Below, in pieces: positions 1 to 10,713 of a stretch of 64,000 nucleotides of DNA (positions are counted from its first letter, which is position 1; each line of letters opens with the position of its first letter). The position numbers and the translations under genes are program-made. The DNA lies in NCBI RefSeq assembly GCF_964355755.1, contig NC_092677.1:24894101-24958100 (forward strand). The letters are read 5' to 3'. Origin of the DNA: Antedon mediterranea (taxonomy: Eukaryota; Echinodermata; Crinoidea; Comatulida; Antedonidae). The notes under the pieces are model-generated. The model searched no databases. It had not been told where the DNA came from and saw only the letters and a list, made by a program, of their open reading frames with translations.

Positions 1-83
1 CCTAACAACGAATGAATGTATTTTTCCCAATGCTTCCTTTAGTTGAAAGCTAGGCCTACTCAAAAGATGCAACAACATATATC

Positions 84-1793
84 TTAATCAACTATTAATT
101 GTTTTTGACAAATCATAAATATCATCTTTACCCTCTTTTGGTGGTAATACGTATACTCCACATCAAGATTATTATGTTCTTCATCTGTTGGAATTCGGCT
201 TTCCACGGTCATGTACTCTTGAACTCTTCTAAATCCTGCTCCAATGGCAATTACTTCGAATTCGTGACAACGTCGACGACTATTGTCTCCATAGACCAAG
301 TACGAACCTTGCCTTGCACGACTGAGGAGGGCTTTCATGTTTACCTTAAAATAAGGCAATTGGTCCACTGCGCTTACAAACTTGATCAGTAGAATAACCT
401 TTGCATTAGCGACAGATTGTAACACGGCATTTGTTGGTTGGTCGTTTATATCATATCTAATGTACTGTTGCATATCGATTTGACCAGCTTCGTTTACAAC
501 GGCTTCCGGGACTTGATTCCAGACTTGATTCCAGACTTGCTGCCAGACTTGCTGCCATTCACTGTATTTGTCAATAACCGTTGCATTAAGAACCAATCTT
601 CGGTTTATCCCACGTAAAATTAAGTACCTATAAAATCCAAGTACATCAGTTCCCGGACCTCCTCCGATAGAACAAACATTCAGCCTTAACGGTTCTTCCG
701 GTCTTCCCGGTACATTTTCAAAAAAAGTATTTACATCTAAATTAAACTTGTCAAGTCCATATTTAACCGAATGACAAAGAGCTGGAAAATACAGAAACAT
801 ATATGCAGCTTGGTACCTGTTGTTGTCATATGGAACTTGTAGATTGTGTCTTCGCCAGCTTTTACTGTGTGCATTAGACAAAAAGGTTAAAACACCACGA
901 ATTATATTTAAACGTTCAGGGTCATCCATTAAAAATAAATGTTGATGTACAACAACAGCAATTTGTTGCGGTTGCACCAGGTCTGCTGGTTGCACCGGGT
1001 CTGCTGGTTGCACTGGGTCTGCTGGTTGCACCGGGTCTGCTGGTTGCACCGGGTCTGCTGGTTGCACCGGGTCTGCTGGTTGCACCGGGTCTGCTGGTTG
1101 CACCGGGTCTGCTGGTTGCACCGGGTCTGCTGGTTGCACCGGGTCTGCTGGTTGCACCGGGTCTGGTTGTTGCACCGGGTCTGGTTGTTGCACCGGGTCT
1201 GGTTGTTGCACCGGGTCTGGTTGTTGCACCGGGTCTGGTTGTTGCACCGGGTCTGGTTGTTGCACCGGGTCTGGTTGTTGCACCGGGTCTGCTTGTTGCA
1301 CCGGGTCTGCTTGTTGCACCGGGTCTGCTTGTTGCACCGGGTCTGCTTGTTGCACCGGGTCTGCTTGTTGCACCGGGTCTGGTTGTTGCACTGGGTCTGC
1401 TTGTTGCACTGGGTCTGGTTGTTGCACCGGGTCTGCTTGTTGCACTGGGTCTGCTTGTTGCACTGGGTCTGCTTGTTGCACTGGGTCTGCTTGTTGCACT
1501 GGGTCTGGTTGTTGCACTGGGTCTGCTTGTTGCACTGGGTCTGGTTGTTGCACCGGGTCTGCTGGTTGCACCGGGTCTGGTTGTTGCACCGGGTCTGGTT
1601 GTTGCACTGGGTCTGCTTGTTGCACTGGGTCTGGTTGTTGCACTGGGTCTGGTTGTTGCACCGGGTCTGCTGGTTGCACCCGTTCGACTGGTGCTTCCGC
1701 CCGATTTCCATCATTATTTAAGTTCAAACCCTCTAGACCACCGACAATATGTTCTATCTGATCATCACCTCGTTGTTCCGCCATCTTCCACAA
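84..1793 (-). CDS. Putative SAM-dependent methyltransferase with a DPVQQ(P/A) repeat N-terminus
   Basis: An uninterrupted 569-residue reading frame without introns. Residues 1-35 are a short leader. About 40 copies of a six-residue unit, DPVQQP, DPVQQA or DPVQPA, fill roughly residues 40-275. Residues about 280-569 form a globular domain. It contains a helical stretch, a glycine-rich SAM-binding loop VCSIGGGPGTD near residue 376, and an acidic motif II, VIDKYSEW, near residue 405. The fold is therefore probably a class I methyltransferase; the substrate is unknown. The fourth codon (ATG at 1784-1782) sits in a better Kozak context, AAGATGGCGG, than the first, so translation may begin there. 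A second small repeat, QQVW QQVW NQVW NQVP, follows motif II. It lies downstream of TANGO6 on the same strand. Lack of introns beside intron-rich genes could mean retroposition or transfer; I cannot tell which. The methyltransferase call rests on motifs only. Confidence 0.7.
   Translation of the reverse strand: MWKMAEQRGDDQIEHIVGGLEGLNLNNDGNRAEAPVERVQPADPVQQPDPVQQPDPVQQADPVQQPDPVQQPDPVQPADPVQQPDPVQQADPVQQPDPVQQADPVQQADPVQQADPVQQADPVQQPDPVQQADPVQQPDPVQQADPVQQADPVQQADPVQQADPVQQADPVQQPDPVQQPDPVQQPDPVQQPDPVQQPDPVQQPDPVQQPDPVQPADPVQPADPVQPADPVQPADPVQPADPVQPADPVQPADPVQPADPVQPADPVQPADLVQPQQIAVVVHQHLFLMDDPERLNIIRGVLTFLSNAHSKSWRRHNLQVPYDNNRYQAAYMFLYFPALCHSVKYGLDKFNLDVNTFFENVPGRPEEPLRLNVCSIGGGPGTDVLGFYRYLILRGINRRLVLNATVIDKYSEWQQVWQQVWNQVWNQVPEAVVNEAGQIDMQQYIRYDINDQPTNAVLQSVANAKVILLIKFVSAVDQLPYFKVNMKALLSRARQGSYLVYGDNSRRRCHEFEVIAIGAGFRRVQEYMTVESRIPTDEEHNNLDVEYTYYHQKRVKMIFMICQKQLIVD
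512..561 (-). repeat. 12-bp in-frame tandem repeat inside the methyltransferase domain
   Basis: Four near-identical 12-bp units (plus strand GATTCCAGACTT or GCTGCCAGACTT) encode QQVW QQVW NQVW NQVP, directly after the acidic motif II. Repeat growth inside a catalytic fold is unusual and may lengthen a surface loop. Confidence 0.85.
969..1690 (-). repeat. 18-bp coding minisatellite (DPVQQP/DPVQQA/DPVQPA units)
   Basis: About 40 tandem 18-bp units, reading GGGTCTGSTKGTTGCAMC on the plus strand. The period is a multiple of three, so all units stay in frame with the methyltransferase. Units are grouped by type: a block of DPVQPA nearest the catalytic domain, then a block of DPVQQP, then mixed DPVQQA and DPVQQP. 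This is expected if neighbouring units are copied by slippage or unequal exchange. Confidence 0.95.
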
Positions 1794-2317
1794 ACAAATG
1801 AGTGTTTTTTATTATAACAATAAAATGTCGGTTTCTCCAGAATACAAACTAAAGTATTTTGGATGATTCGAAGATTATTAATGTTCAAGAACACACTGCT
1901 GTATGCACAAAATGCAATCTGATGAGCAGACAAAAATGATTTGCGCACTTACAATTTCACACGGCAATGATTAATGACTTCAAAAAACGTAAATTCTATT
2001 TTGAATAACAATAACACAATGTTTTCATTCATCAAATGTATTCATGCATTTATAGGAATTAAAATAAAACCAATATTTAGAACAATGTGAACCCTAAATA
2101 GATAAGCTGATGATGCTGGCTCTAATTGTCCAATGTGAATTTGCTAAAGAAAGCCAGCTGTGCTTCCCTAGGGCAGTATACGTGATAATAACCAATGGAA
2201 ATACTATATTATTGACACTTTAATGTCCAATAAAATCAAATCAATATTCAAAACATTGTGAACCATGAATAGATAAACCAGTGGTGTTGGCTCTATTGTT
2301 CCATCTCCATGACAGTG

Positions 2318-2406
2318 TGGGGAGGGGAGAGAGAGGAGGGGAGGGAGGGGAGGGGGAGAGAGAGAAAGGAGAGGGAGAGGGGGGGGGGGTGGAAGAGAGA
2401 ATGTGC
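2318..2406 (+). repeat. GA/G-rich purine tract
   Basis: About 90 bases almost entirely of G and A (GGAGGG and GAGA runs), including an unbroken G run near 2379-2389. It sits within a duplicated unit downstream of TANGO6. Confidence 0.9.
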
Positions 2407-2449
2407 GAATTTGCAAAACAAAGGCATTGCTTCTCTCAGTACTGTACTG

Positions 2450-2756
2450 TACGTGACATCCTGTGACAGTGTATTTGCTACTTCATAATTTTCAAATACT
2501 ATTACGGTAGAACAACTATCTTTTAATACTAAGTGTCTGTTTAGGAAATAAATACTCTCTCATAAATAAGTCCATCTCATTCAGAGCAAAATCAGCATGT
2601 AATGTACAGTATGTGACATCCTGTGAACTTTATTCATACATAATTTTCAAATATTATTACGGTAGAACAACTATCTTTTTACTAAGTGTCTGTTTAGGGA
2701 ATAAGTACTCTCTCATAAATAAGTCCATCTCATTTAGAGCCAACTCAGCATGTAAT
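2450..2756 (-). repeat. Tandem duplication of the 3' end of the TANGO6 last exon
   Basis: Two copies offset by about 153-160 bp: 2450-2603 (copy A) and 2611-2756 (copy B). Copy B carries the true end of the TANGO6 coding sequence. Copy A, read on the minus strand, still encodes LHADFALNEMDLFMREYLF followed by PKQTLSIKR and a stop. That closely matches the genuine tail LHAELALNEMDLFMREYLF, PKQTLSKKIVVLP. No acceptor site is evident in front of copy A, so it is probably a non-coding relic in the 3' flank. Confidence 0.85.
2629..2634 (-). promoter_or_regulatory. Polyadenylation signal AATAAA of TANGO6 (candidate)
   Basis: TTTATT on the plus strand reads AATAAA on the minus strand, 22 bases after the TANGO6 stop codon. 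This gives a very short 3' UTR. The duplicated copy A downstream lacks the same hexamer at this place. Confidence 0.5.
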
Positions 2757-5700
2757 TTCACAACATCATCATTTTCGGTCGCTAAAATGTGCTTCAAAGA
2801 ACGATACAAATCTAGCAGACTTGATTCAAGTACTGACATGGCCTCTTCACCAAGTCCTCTAAGCATTAGCGTAACTACGTTCACACACGCCCTCTTTACG
2901 ATAATCTCGGAGTCGGTTTTTAAGATTGACACTAAGCAGTTCATGACCTGAAAGAGTTTTAAAAAGTAAAGAAATAAAACAAAAATAATAAATGAAATAT
3001 AAATTTCGAATTACTATATAACTTTAAAATAAAATGTAATAACAAAAAAGATCGACGTTTCGGAACCATCATGGAACCAATCTCAAGAACAATGATAGAA
3101 AATACAAATTATTGAATTTCTTTGTATCTATAGAAACAATAAAAACAATAGCAATACTTTTGAGAATAATTTAAATAATTTTATTTTTTTTTAAATCTTG
3201 TGTCTGTTTTGTCCTATAAAACGTATTACCACCTCTCAAGAGGACAACGATTTTCACTTTTGGCAATCCTTATTCCCTAAAAAAATTTATTTTTAAATAA
3301 ATAAAATTTACCTCATAAATTACCGAGCCTAAAGAAAACCTGAGAAGTTTGCAGACTTCTCCAAGGTTGGTTAGACTACTGGCACGGAGATCAGAATCAG
3401 GGTGTTTGGTGACCGTCAGTATGCAATTTAGGAGATCTTGTCTGTAGTGCGGTACCAACTCACCTACAACAACAAAAATCAAAAATATTACATAGTATTT
3501 AAGAATACTGAGTAATGATAGGCTTACTACAGTATTGTAATTGTTCATGGTAATTGAAAAGGTAACACAATAAAAATGATTTCACATTTACTTTCATCAT
3601 TATTGCTGGGAGTGAACCCCATGGACAACAGGCCACGAATACCCCTTTCAGATCCTGCCTATGACCCTGTATCCCCTATAAAAGAACTCAAATCAATTCT
3701 ACAATTTTTCATGCAAAGTTTCTGACTTTTATTTAATGGCATTTGGTAGGTTAACTGGATCGTAAACAAATATTTCTTACCCAAGTTTCTTGTGGCCTTT
3801 ACAAGTGATTCCCCAATCTTCATTCTTATTTCTGCATCACAGCCAGCTTGTCTAGAATTTGCATATTCTTCACATAAGGCTGGTATAACTTGATCTGGAT
3901 ACACATCAGCCATTGCTTCAAGACCTCGTATGGCAGCCAAATAAATATAGGAATCATCATCAGTAAGCTTCTCTTTGAAGATCACAAATAAAGTGTCTTT
4001 CTTCTGCATGGCTTTTGGATCTTTGGCATGAAGTAACTTAGAAAGAGCTATTAAAGCATGACCTCTTACTGGTAGCAGAGGGTCAAAGAGATCTTTATAT
4101 GCTTCATCAAATGACTCGCTGACAATTTCTTCATCAGGTTCCTCCTTTGTTTTCCTCGTCTTAGTGGTACCATCAGATACTGGAAGATGTTTTAACTCAG
4201 TTGAACGAAGTGAGTCTTTGCTGCTGTGTGAGAGCTTCTTCGGTTTTTGTCCAAGAACCGTTTCATTTGGCATTTCTTTTCTGACCTGCTCTTTACTCTC
4301 AACTACTGCATCATTTTCACCAGAACACGACTTAGGAGAATGTTTATCTTGGAGGCTTAACAAATCTTTTGCCTGTTTTGCCAATTCTGATTTCATTCTG
4401 GGACGGACATCCTTTGGTGCATCAACCTTTAAAGCACCATGTGTGCCTATGCTGATTAGTAAATTCAATGCCATCTCTTTCAAATATTCATTACCATAAT
4501 TGTCTGCAATTACAGTGAGCAGGGGAAGAAGTGAAGACAGCATCTTCTTTAAATCTTTCTCAACCTATCAAAGCAAAATTTATTATTTATATAGTAATTA
4601 AAAATGAACAGTGGGCTATGTAGTAGACTTTAAATTACACATATCACATGTACTGTATCTATAATTTAGTGTGCATGCATTCACCTATCTAGAGCTGTAA
4701 CTGTAAGATCATGATTTAACTGCAATATACTTTACTTTGTATAAAATCGAAAATGAATGGGTTTGAATTATTGTAGGTACAGCACCACAGGTTTAATAAC
4801 CTTTATGGTCCTATTCTCATCTCTGCAAACATTTACCAGGCAATATACTTACAACAGTGTTCTATTGTAATATACAGTAATACTTTAACCAATTTTTACC
4901 TGCTTGATATCAGCTACAATGAGGCCAAGCAATCCTAAAGCCATACTCAGGGTCTCATCCTCAAACATTGCAGAGTTTTCCTGACTCCTTGTGCGCTCCA
5001 TACCTTTACACACACGCTGTAATGTAGCCTCAATGAAAGCTATCATCTGTTTTTTATTCTCCAAGACATCTGGTCCCATTTCATCACAAATTTTAGCGAC
5101 CAGATTCAAAACCACTAGAGCGTGTTGAATATTGTGAAGCTTATCTGATTGGTCAATTTCAAATTGTAATAAGACTTCGGAAACGGGAGGCTTTTCGCTG
5201 GTATGCACAGCGTCATCTTCTGTATTGCTACTCATAATATTAGTTAATTCCTGATACATATAAAAAGAAATACTGATTAAATGTATCGCATATATTTTTA
5301 CTATACACATTCACCAGCAAGTAACTTGCCAAATTATACAGGATGGATAAACTACTGTATTTCACACTATTTTGATTTAAAGGTAAAAATACTTACATTT
5401 AAAACTGCAATAAAAAAGTCTCCCATTAACTTGTTCATTTTTGATTTTCCAAAAATTTCAAATAATACGGTTGCGGCTACATCCTGGTCACCAACAACAT
5501 CTATAGAAGCTGTTTCAGAAGATCTACAGTAGGAAAAATATAACAAATGGTTAAACCATTTTGTGCAGTGTGCAAAAACCTTTTTCCTTAGTACTGTATT
5601 TACTTTAAATTAACTAAGGTCTAGTATTATACGCAAAAGGCTACTAAAACTAATTGCAATGACAGTTTCCATTCTAGTGGCTATTTCAATAACTGGAGTA

Positions 5701-8700
5701 GTCAGTGAAGCTATCACAACATCTAGAACAACAATAAAAAAAACCTAGCTATCAACCATAATAGATAATACATCATAAAGAAAAATATTGGTCGGACGTC
5801 TTAATTACAACCTTTGACACCGTTTATTGTCAGGGCTCGTCGGCTGTAAATAGCCTGACACAGGATTTAGCCCAGACAGGCATGACAACTGCTAATTTCA
5901 GACACACAAAACAGTTCTAGACCTTTAACAACCCAAAGACAGGGCAGGTGCTAGAAGTTTGTGTGGATCCTAACCTAAGCCTAACATTTTACCTTTTTCA
6001 GTTCTTGATGTCATGCACAAATTCTTCTAAATTCTTCTATTAATTCTTCTAAAAATTTTATTTAACAATTCTACTTTTCTAGGGTATATCCTCTCGATAT
6101 TCTATGCTTTACATTTTCTTGACTTATTTTTTACGTAGTACTGTAAAAAGTGCTCATACTCTTCCAGGCAAAATACAGTAAGCAGCTAAATGGATCTTGT
6201 CGGAGAATACAAAACGTGCTTTAAAGTTGGCAACAAAACTGTCCTCAACACAGTTCAATAATATGTCCTATAATTAGAGAAAAGCTTGCAACATACCCAT
6301 TATCCTCAGAAACTGCAACAATAGCACCTCCAGCTGACCCTGGCAGAAAATTGAGATGCGGAGACATGACATCCAAATGAGAGTTATGTTGGAGAAGTGT
6401 TAGATGCTGAAGGACTTGGATAGAAATTGAGGTATCGGTCATCTTGAAATACTGATGGATTAGGTCTTCTACTGGTGATCTGAGAATCATAAATTTTAAC
6501 TTAATTGGAGACTTATTACCGTAAATGTTGAGAGTGAACAATGGAAATCTGTGCATACTTACAAACCAATCAGTGTTGTGTTGTTAAATCATAGAGTACA
6601 GTAATAATCTCTAAGAGAAACTTAACAGTTCTTTTCAGAACTAATATACATGGTGTACCGCAAACTTTATATCAATCTCTATGGTTACAATGGTTACATA
6701 CACCAGACCAAATTAAGAAAATCTCACTCTCTACAAAAGATTATTATAAATACATCTTTTCATGGCAATTTTTTTTTTTAAAGTTTTTAAAAGATTAACA
6801 TTTCTTTACCTTAGATGAGATATTCCATTATTCAAAAATATGCAAAGTTTAAAGAGAGGATGTATGATTGGTTGGATTGACTGAAGAAGGTCATGTGATG
6901 CTTCTGATCCACCAATCACGTACACTCTATGAAGACTATCAATGCATGATGACAGTGAATTTTCAAGTACTACAATGCTTCCTGGACTTGACAGAGTGTT
7001 TATGTCTGTGTAAAAAAAATAAGACAAATATGAGCACATCTATCTTCCTACAAACTTACTATAAAGCTCTGTTTACACTATCAAAATTTATATGACAAAA
7101 AAATGTGATGTGCCAATATATAGATATGATGATGTCATATCACTACCATATTTGGGTATATCACCACCATATTTGAGCACATCACACTTTTTTTGTCAAA
7201 CTAGTTTGATAGTGTAGACAGAGCTTAAGAACTAGAGAGTCAATCCAACACATCAAGACATTTATCCAAGAAAAGACATCAATCAGATATGCCAGTTTGA
7301 ATTGACACCAACTAGTCACGTACACCATTAAGGGTCTTTCACACATGTTCCGGCACAGTTCCGATCCGGTGCCGCCAAATCAAATCGAACGTCAATGTTG
7401 TTTCATTTTTACGATGCATGACAAGGCTATGTTCCAATCAATATGAGCATAGAAACAAAACATTGACATTCGATTTGATTTTCTAGCACCGTGACGGAAT
7501 AAGTGTGAAAGACCCTTTACACATGCTGGAAGCGTGTTGAGAGAGAAAACTTTCAACCTACACAATGAGAAGTAAGTTCATACCTTTGTGAACACATTTT
7601 AGTAAAGGCTCTTGTAACGGATGAATGAGCAATTCTAAGGCCAGTTGATAGTGCCTTGTAATGACATTATTGATGAAGGAACAAGCTATTCTGAGGAACT
7701 TCTTCATCGTAAGAACATCTTTGCATGCGACTAAATCAAGAACCTGATAGACGCACAGAGAATATAATATTAGGGATACTAAGAATTAGAGGCCTGTTTC
7801 TTCTGGGTTTTTTTTTATTGGTCAAGATTTATGGACCCTCTTCTAATTTTTGTATAACATCAAATCCGATAACCCAAGCCAATTAGATTCAAGGATCGTT
7901 ATTAATGTATACTGTAACTGGAAAGTTGACTGTCTTTGGCAATAGATAATTATTCATACATAGATACATTTTTTTAATGGAAAAGGCAAAATTTTAAGTG
8001 ATTTTTTGTGAACTTAAAACAACAAATAAGACAAACCTGTGGGCATATGCTTTGATAGTAGACATCTAGTGGTATATGTTTAGGACAATTTACCAGAAGT
8101 TTGCCAATCATCTCACATTGTTTCCAGTTACCATCACCTAAAAAGAAAAAGTAAAATAAATGATTTTGTATTATGCACTTTGTCAATTGTATGACCCACT
8201 ATACAACCCCCGGGAGAGGTGCGTCATTTGTCCCATGTGGATCATACCTTATGAATACCATGACGCACCCATGCGTCAATAATGTGACTTACCTTTAAGT
8301 TACCATGACGCACCCATTTTGACGCACTGTGACCATGTTTTTTATGATATTTTGGGTGGTAAGGTGACGGACATTGACACACCATTGGTCATTGATTTGA
8401 TTTGACGTACCATCTAGGTTTTTTTACGCACTCATGTGTCGGTAATTATTTGTAAATGACGCACCCATGACGCACCTACCCCGGGGGTCATATAGTTGGT
8501 CATACAATTGACAAGTGCATTACATCCAAATACAAAACGATAATACTAATTAATAGTCTAAACATATTTGATCTTTAGTTATTCATACTGTACCTCCTGT
8601 GCAATGGAGTATACCACTGAGAACATTGTAAACACCATCAGGTTTCATCAATCTCTCTGAGAGCAGCTTTCCACATGCTTTACGGAGCCAAGCAGGAGCT

Positions 8701-10049
8701 GGTGACAGAGGGCTCTTTTGTTTTGTTCCACTAGTCTTTAATGGACCACCTTGAAGAAGAAGTAGTTCACGAATCACCATTGGTTGATAGAGTTTGTTTA
8801 GAAGAGCGTCCAACTCTTTCCTCCAAATATGCCGATCATCTGTCAGATTGTCTGTTATTGCTAAGGAACTTTCTGCCAGTTGACCTTCTGAAGTTCCTGA
8901 AGAACTAGCCAATCGGTCTTCTGATACAACTGAAGAACCTGCCAAAGGATCATCTGGTGTCCTTTTTGCACCAGGTACAGGAATTTGTTTGCGAAATGGC
9001 TTAAAACTCAATTGTAACAAAGCAGCTAGGAAATCATTTAAGAACTTAGAAAGAATAACACTTCCTAAAGTTGTCACTTTTGTACACTCCAGCAAAATGT
9101 TCAACACTTTGACAAGATTCTGTTTCTTGTTCATATCTGAAAATGTTCTTGTCTCTGTCAAAAACTCACTAAATTCTGATCGCATTGATAGTGGAATACC
9201 AACACCGGCATCAAGGTTTGGAGAGATTCCGAGACAAACAATGAATTGGGTTAAAGTGGTGACAATTTTTTGATCACTGATACTAAGTGCATCTGGTGCG
9301 AGTGGTGGGGCATAATCATGTGGTCGTTTCTTTATAAAAGCTTCATTTTCTTTTTGTTTTTTCTTCTCTTGTTTGATATTTAACAGCAATGATCGTTTTA
9401 GACAAAGTAATAGTTGTGAACAGGTTTCAAGGAAGAGGGAGACATATTCTGATGATTTTTCAAATTGTTCATATTTTGGTAAAGATTGGTGTAATTCAGA
9501 AAACCTGTCTTCATGAATTTTACTGTGTAATTCTTTTAGATTTATCTGGAAAAGACTTGACAATCCATATTCAGTGACAGCTGCAAAAAAAACATTATCC
9601 AAAATTATATTTATTATATAAATATAATTTATAAATAAAACATATGATTAATATAACGTTTGTTAAGGCTATGCCTACAATTCAGAACGCTGTTAGTGTC
9701 AGAGAGTAAAGTTTAGGCCTCTAGCTCTAGACTGGCCACTGCACTACGCGGTGTACTGACGATCGGGACCACGGACGATTGTGCCCAGGCGACGATCGGG
9801 CCCAAAGCGTGAGACTACGCGCTAGTCATCCCGTCTACCAAACCTAGCTAGGCTGGGCTAGTAGGCCTACTGTAAACTACCTAGGCCGATACGAAGAAGG
9901 CTGGCTTGTATATATTTAATTCTATACTTAATAATTCTAATATAATAATAATGCAAGGTTATCTCACTAATATTTTCTGGTTTTTGCTGGATAGGTGAAA
10001 CGAGAATTGTTATTGCATGAAGCACGTCGCGACTACTGTATGCCGCCAT
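2657..10049 (-). CDS. TANGO6: Transport and Golgi organization protein 6 homologue (TANGO6/TMCO7)
   Basis: Eleven exons, all with GT-AG borders and matching phases: 10049-9968, 9580-8594, 8137-8037, 7743-7584, 7005-6810, 6479-6297, 5523-5397, 5250-4900, 4564-3781, 3463-3312, 2947-2657. They join to 3414 nt, 1137 residues; human TANGO6 is about 1094. The start ATGGCGGC at 10049 has a strong Kozak context. Family landmarks are YQPMVIRELLLLQGGP with APAWLRKACGKLLSERLM (exon 2) and the HEAT-like C-terminal RTP1-type region in exons 9-11, for example FDPLLPVRGHALIALSKLL and KHPDSDLRASSLTNLGEVCK. A charged, probably disordered insert lies in exon 9 (PKSCSGENDAVVESKEQVRK onward). Members are linked to secretory-pathway organisation in flies and to RNA polymerase II nuclear import in yeast (Rtp1). 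Introns carry MITEs at 7065-7225, 7331-7516 and 8174-8519. Identity is confident; individual splice sites are by eye. Confidence 0.93.
3050..3090 (-). other. Degenerate hammerhead-like GAAACGTC motif in a TANGO6 intron
   Basis: Minus strand reads CTTGAGA, a mismatched GGTTCC/GGTTCC stem region, then CGAAACGTCG. This resembles the end of hammerhead ribozymes carried by Penelope-like retroelements, but the core CTGATGA is degraded. It lies in the last TANGO6 intron (2948-3311). Low confidence. Confidence 0.2.
7065..7225. mobile_element. MITE family A, full copy (TAA target duplication)
   Basis: Ends AGCTCTGTTTACACTATCAA and its complement TTGATAGTGTAGACAGAGCT, flanked on both sides by TAA (7062-7064 and 7226-7228). 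The interior holds inverted copies of ATATTTGGGCA-type and GATGTGCC-type motifs. A 3-bp TWA duplication fits the PIF/Harbinger group. It lies in TANGO6 intron 4, just before exon 5. Confidence 0.9.
7331..7516. mobile_element. MITE with AGGGTCTTTCACAC ends (TTA target duplication)
   Basis: 186 bp with terminal inverted repeats AGGGTCTTTCACACATGTTC and GTGTGAAAGACCCT. TTA lies directly outside both ends (7328-7330, 7517-7519). The second half mirrors the first (ATCAAATCGAACGTCAATGT against ACATTGACATTCGATTTGAT). It is in TANGO6 intron 4 and is probably a Harbinger-type non-autonomous element. Confidence 0.88.
8174..8519. mobile_element. MITE with TGCACTTTGTCAATTG ends and GACGCACC iterations
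   Basis: 346 bp with inverted arms of about 50 bp, TGCACTTTGTCAATTGTATG at the left and CATACAATTGACAAGTGCA at the right, between TTA repeats (8171-8173, 8520-8522). Inside, CATGACGCACCCAT is iterated. It occupies most of TANGO6 intron 2, between exon 2 (ends 8594) and exon 3 (starts 8137), only about 35 bp from the exon 3 acceptor. Confidence 0.9.
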
Positions 10050-10237
10050 GTTATTAAATTGAAAATATATAGCGCGCCACCTATCGAAATAGTTGATGAA
10101 GGGAATTCCCCTTTTATCATCCACGTTCTTGTTGTAGAGAATACCATGTGTTTTTTTTAAATACCACATTTTAACTATTAATAACCGACACAAAAATGAT
10201 ACAAATCAAAATTTATATTGCTAGAAGATTAAACTTC

Positions 10238-10256
10238 TTTATTCATACAATTTATT
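10238..10256 (-). promoter_or_regulatory. Candidate polyadenylation signals of GPT2
   Basis: Two minus-strand AATAAA hexamers, at 10251-10256 and 10238-10243, stand about 1.2 kb after the GPT2 stop. They are the last such signals before TANGO6 begins. Other AT-rich hexamers lie closer to the stop, so the real site is uncertain. Confidence 0.3.
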
Positions 10257-10490
10257 GAAAAGAAAACAAATCACTGTGATTTTTACAATAAAACCAATTT
10301 TGTATATATTGGTTTGTCTTAACAGAAAAAAAACAATAGAATCTTAATTTTTAATTATTCTTATTATTATTATAATATACCATTCAAAATTTAAAATAAG
10401 TAATTTGTTTATAGAGATTGTTCCAAAACATCATTCTATTTATAGACATCCCAGAACAAGGCATTTCTAATACAGAATTATTTTCATCAA

Positions 10491-10713
10491 TTGGCATGTT
10501 CGATTGGAGACTATTGTTTTTCTGTTGCCATAGTATTTGATAAACAAATTATTTTTGAAATCAAATTTTCGTTTTTAGTGTGAAGGTAAAAATATTTTGG
10601 GAAGGAGATGATTTTTTTCAATTTTAAACAAATTATTGTTTACCATTTTGAATAAAAAAAATGAATAACAGATTTTCAGTTGAACACAAAGGTTTCCCAA
10701 TCGAATATGCCAA
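10491..10713. mobile_element. MITE family C copy (TTGGCATRTTCGATTGG ends)
   Basis: 223 bp bounded by TTGGCATGTTCGATTGGAGA and, inverted, TTCCCAATCGAATATGCCAA. It shares its terminal pattern with the element at 26042-26236. No certain target duplication. It lies in the GPT2 3' region. Confidence 0.75.

Larger units (their letters stand above)
1794..2656. other. Gap between methyltransferase start and TANGO6 stop, with nested tandem duplications
   Basis: No independent gene seen. The stretch holds diverged duplicates: 2062-2192 resembles 2229-2460, and 2450-2603 resembles 2611-2756, the last overlapping the TANGO6 terminal exon. A purine tract (2318-2406) interrupts one copy. The left part (1794-2061) is plain AT-rich sequence and should hold the methyltransferase 5' UTR and promoter. 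Confidence 0.7.

Noticed and set aside
929-1721. Long open frames on both strands across the 18-bp array (260 and 261 codons)
   Set aside because: They are shadows: an 18-bp repeat without stop words stays open in several frames. Only the minus frame joined to the methyltransferase domain has non-repeat protein content.
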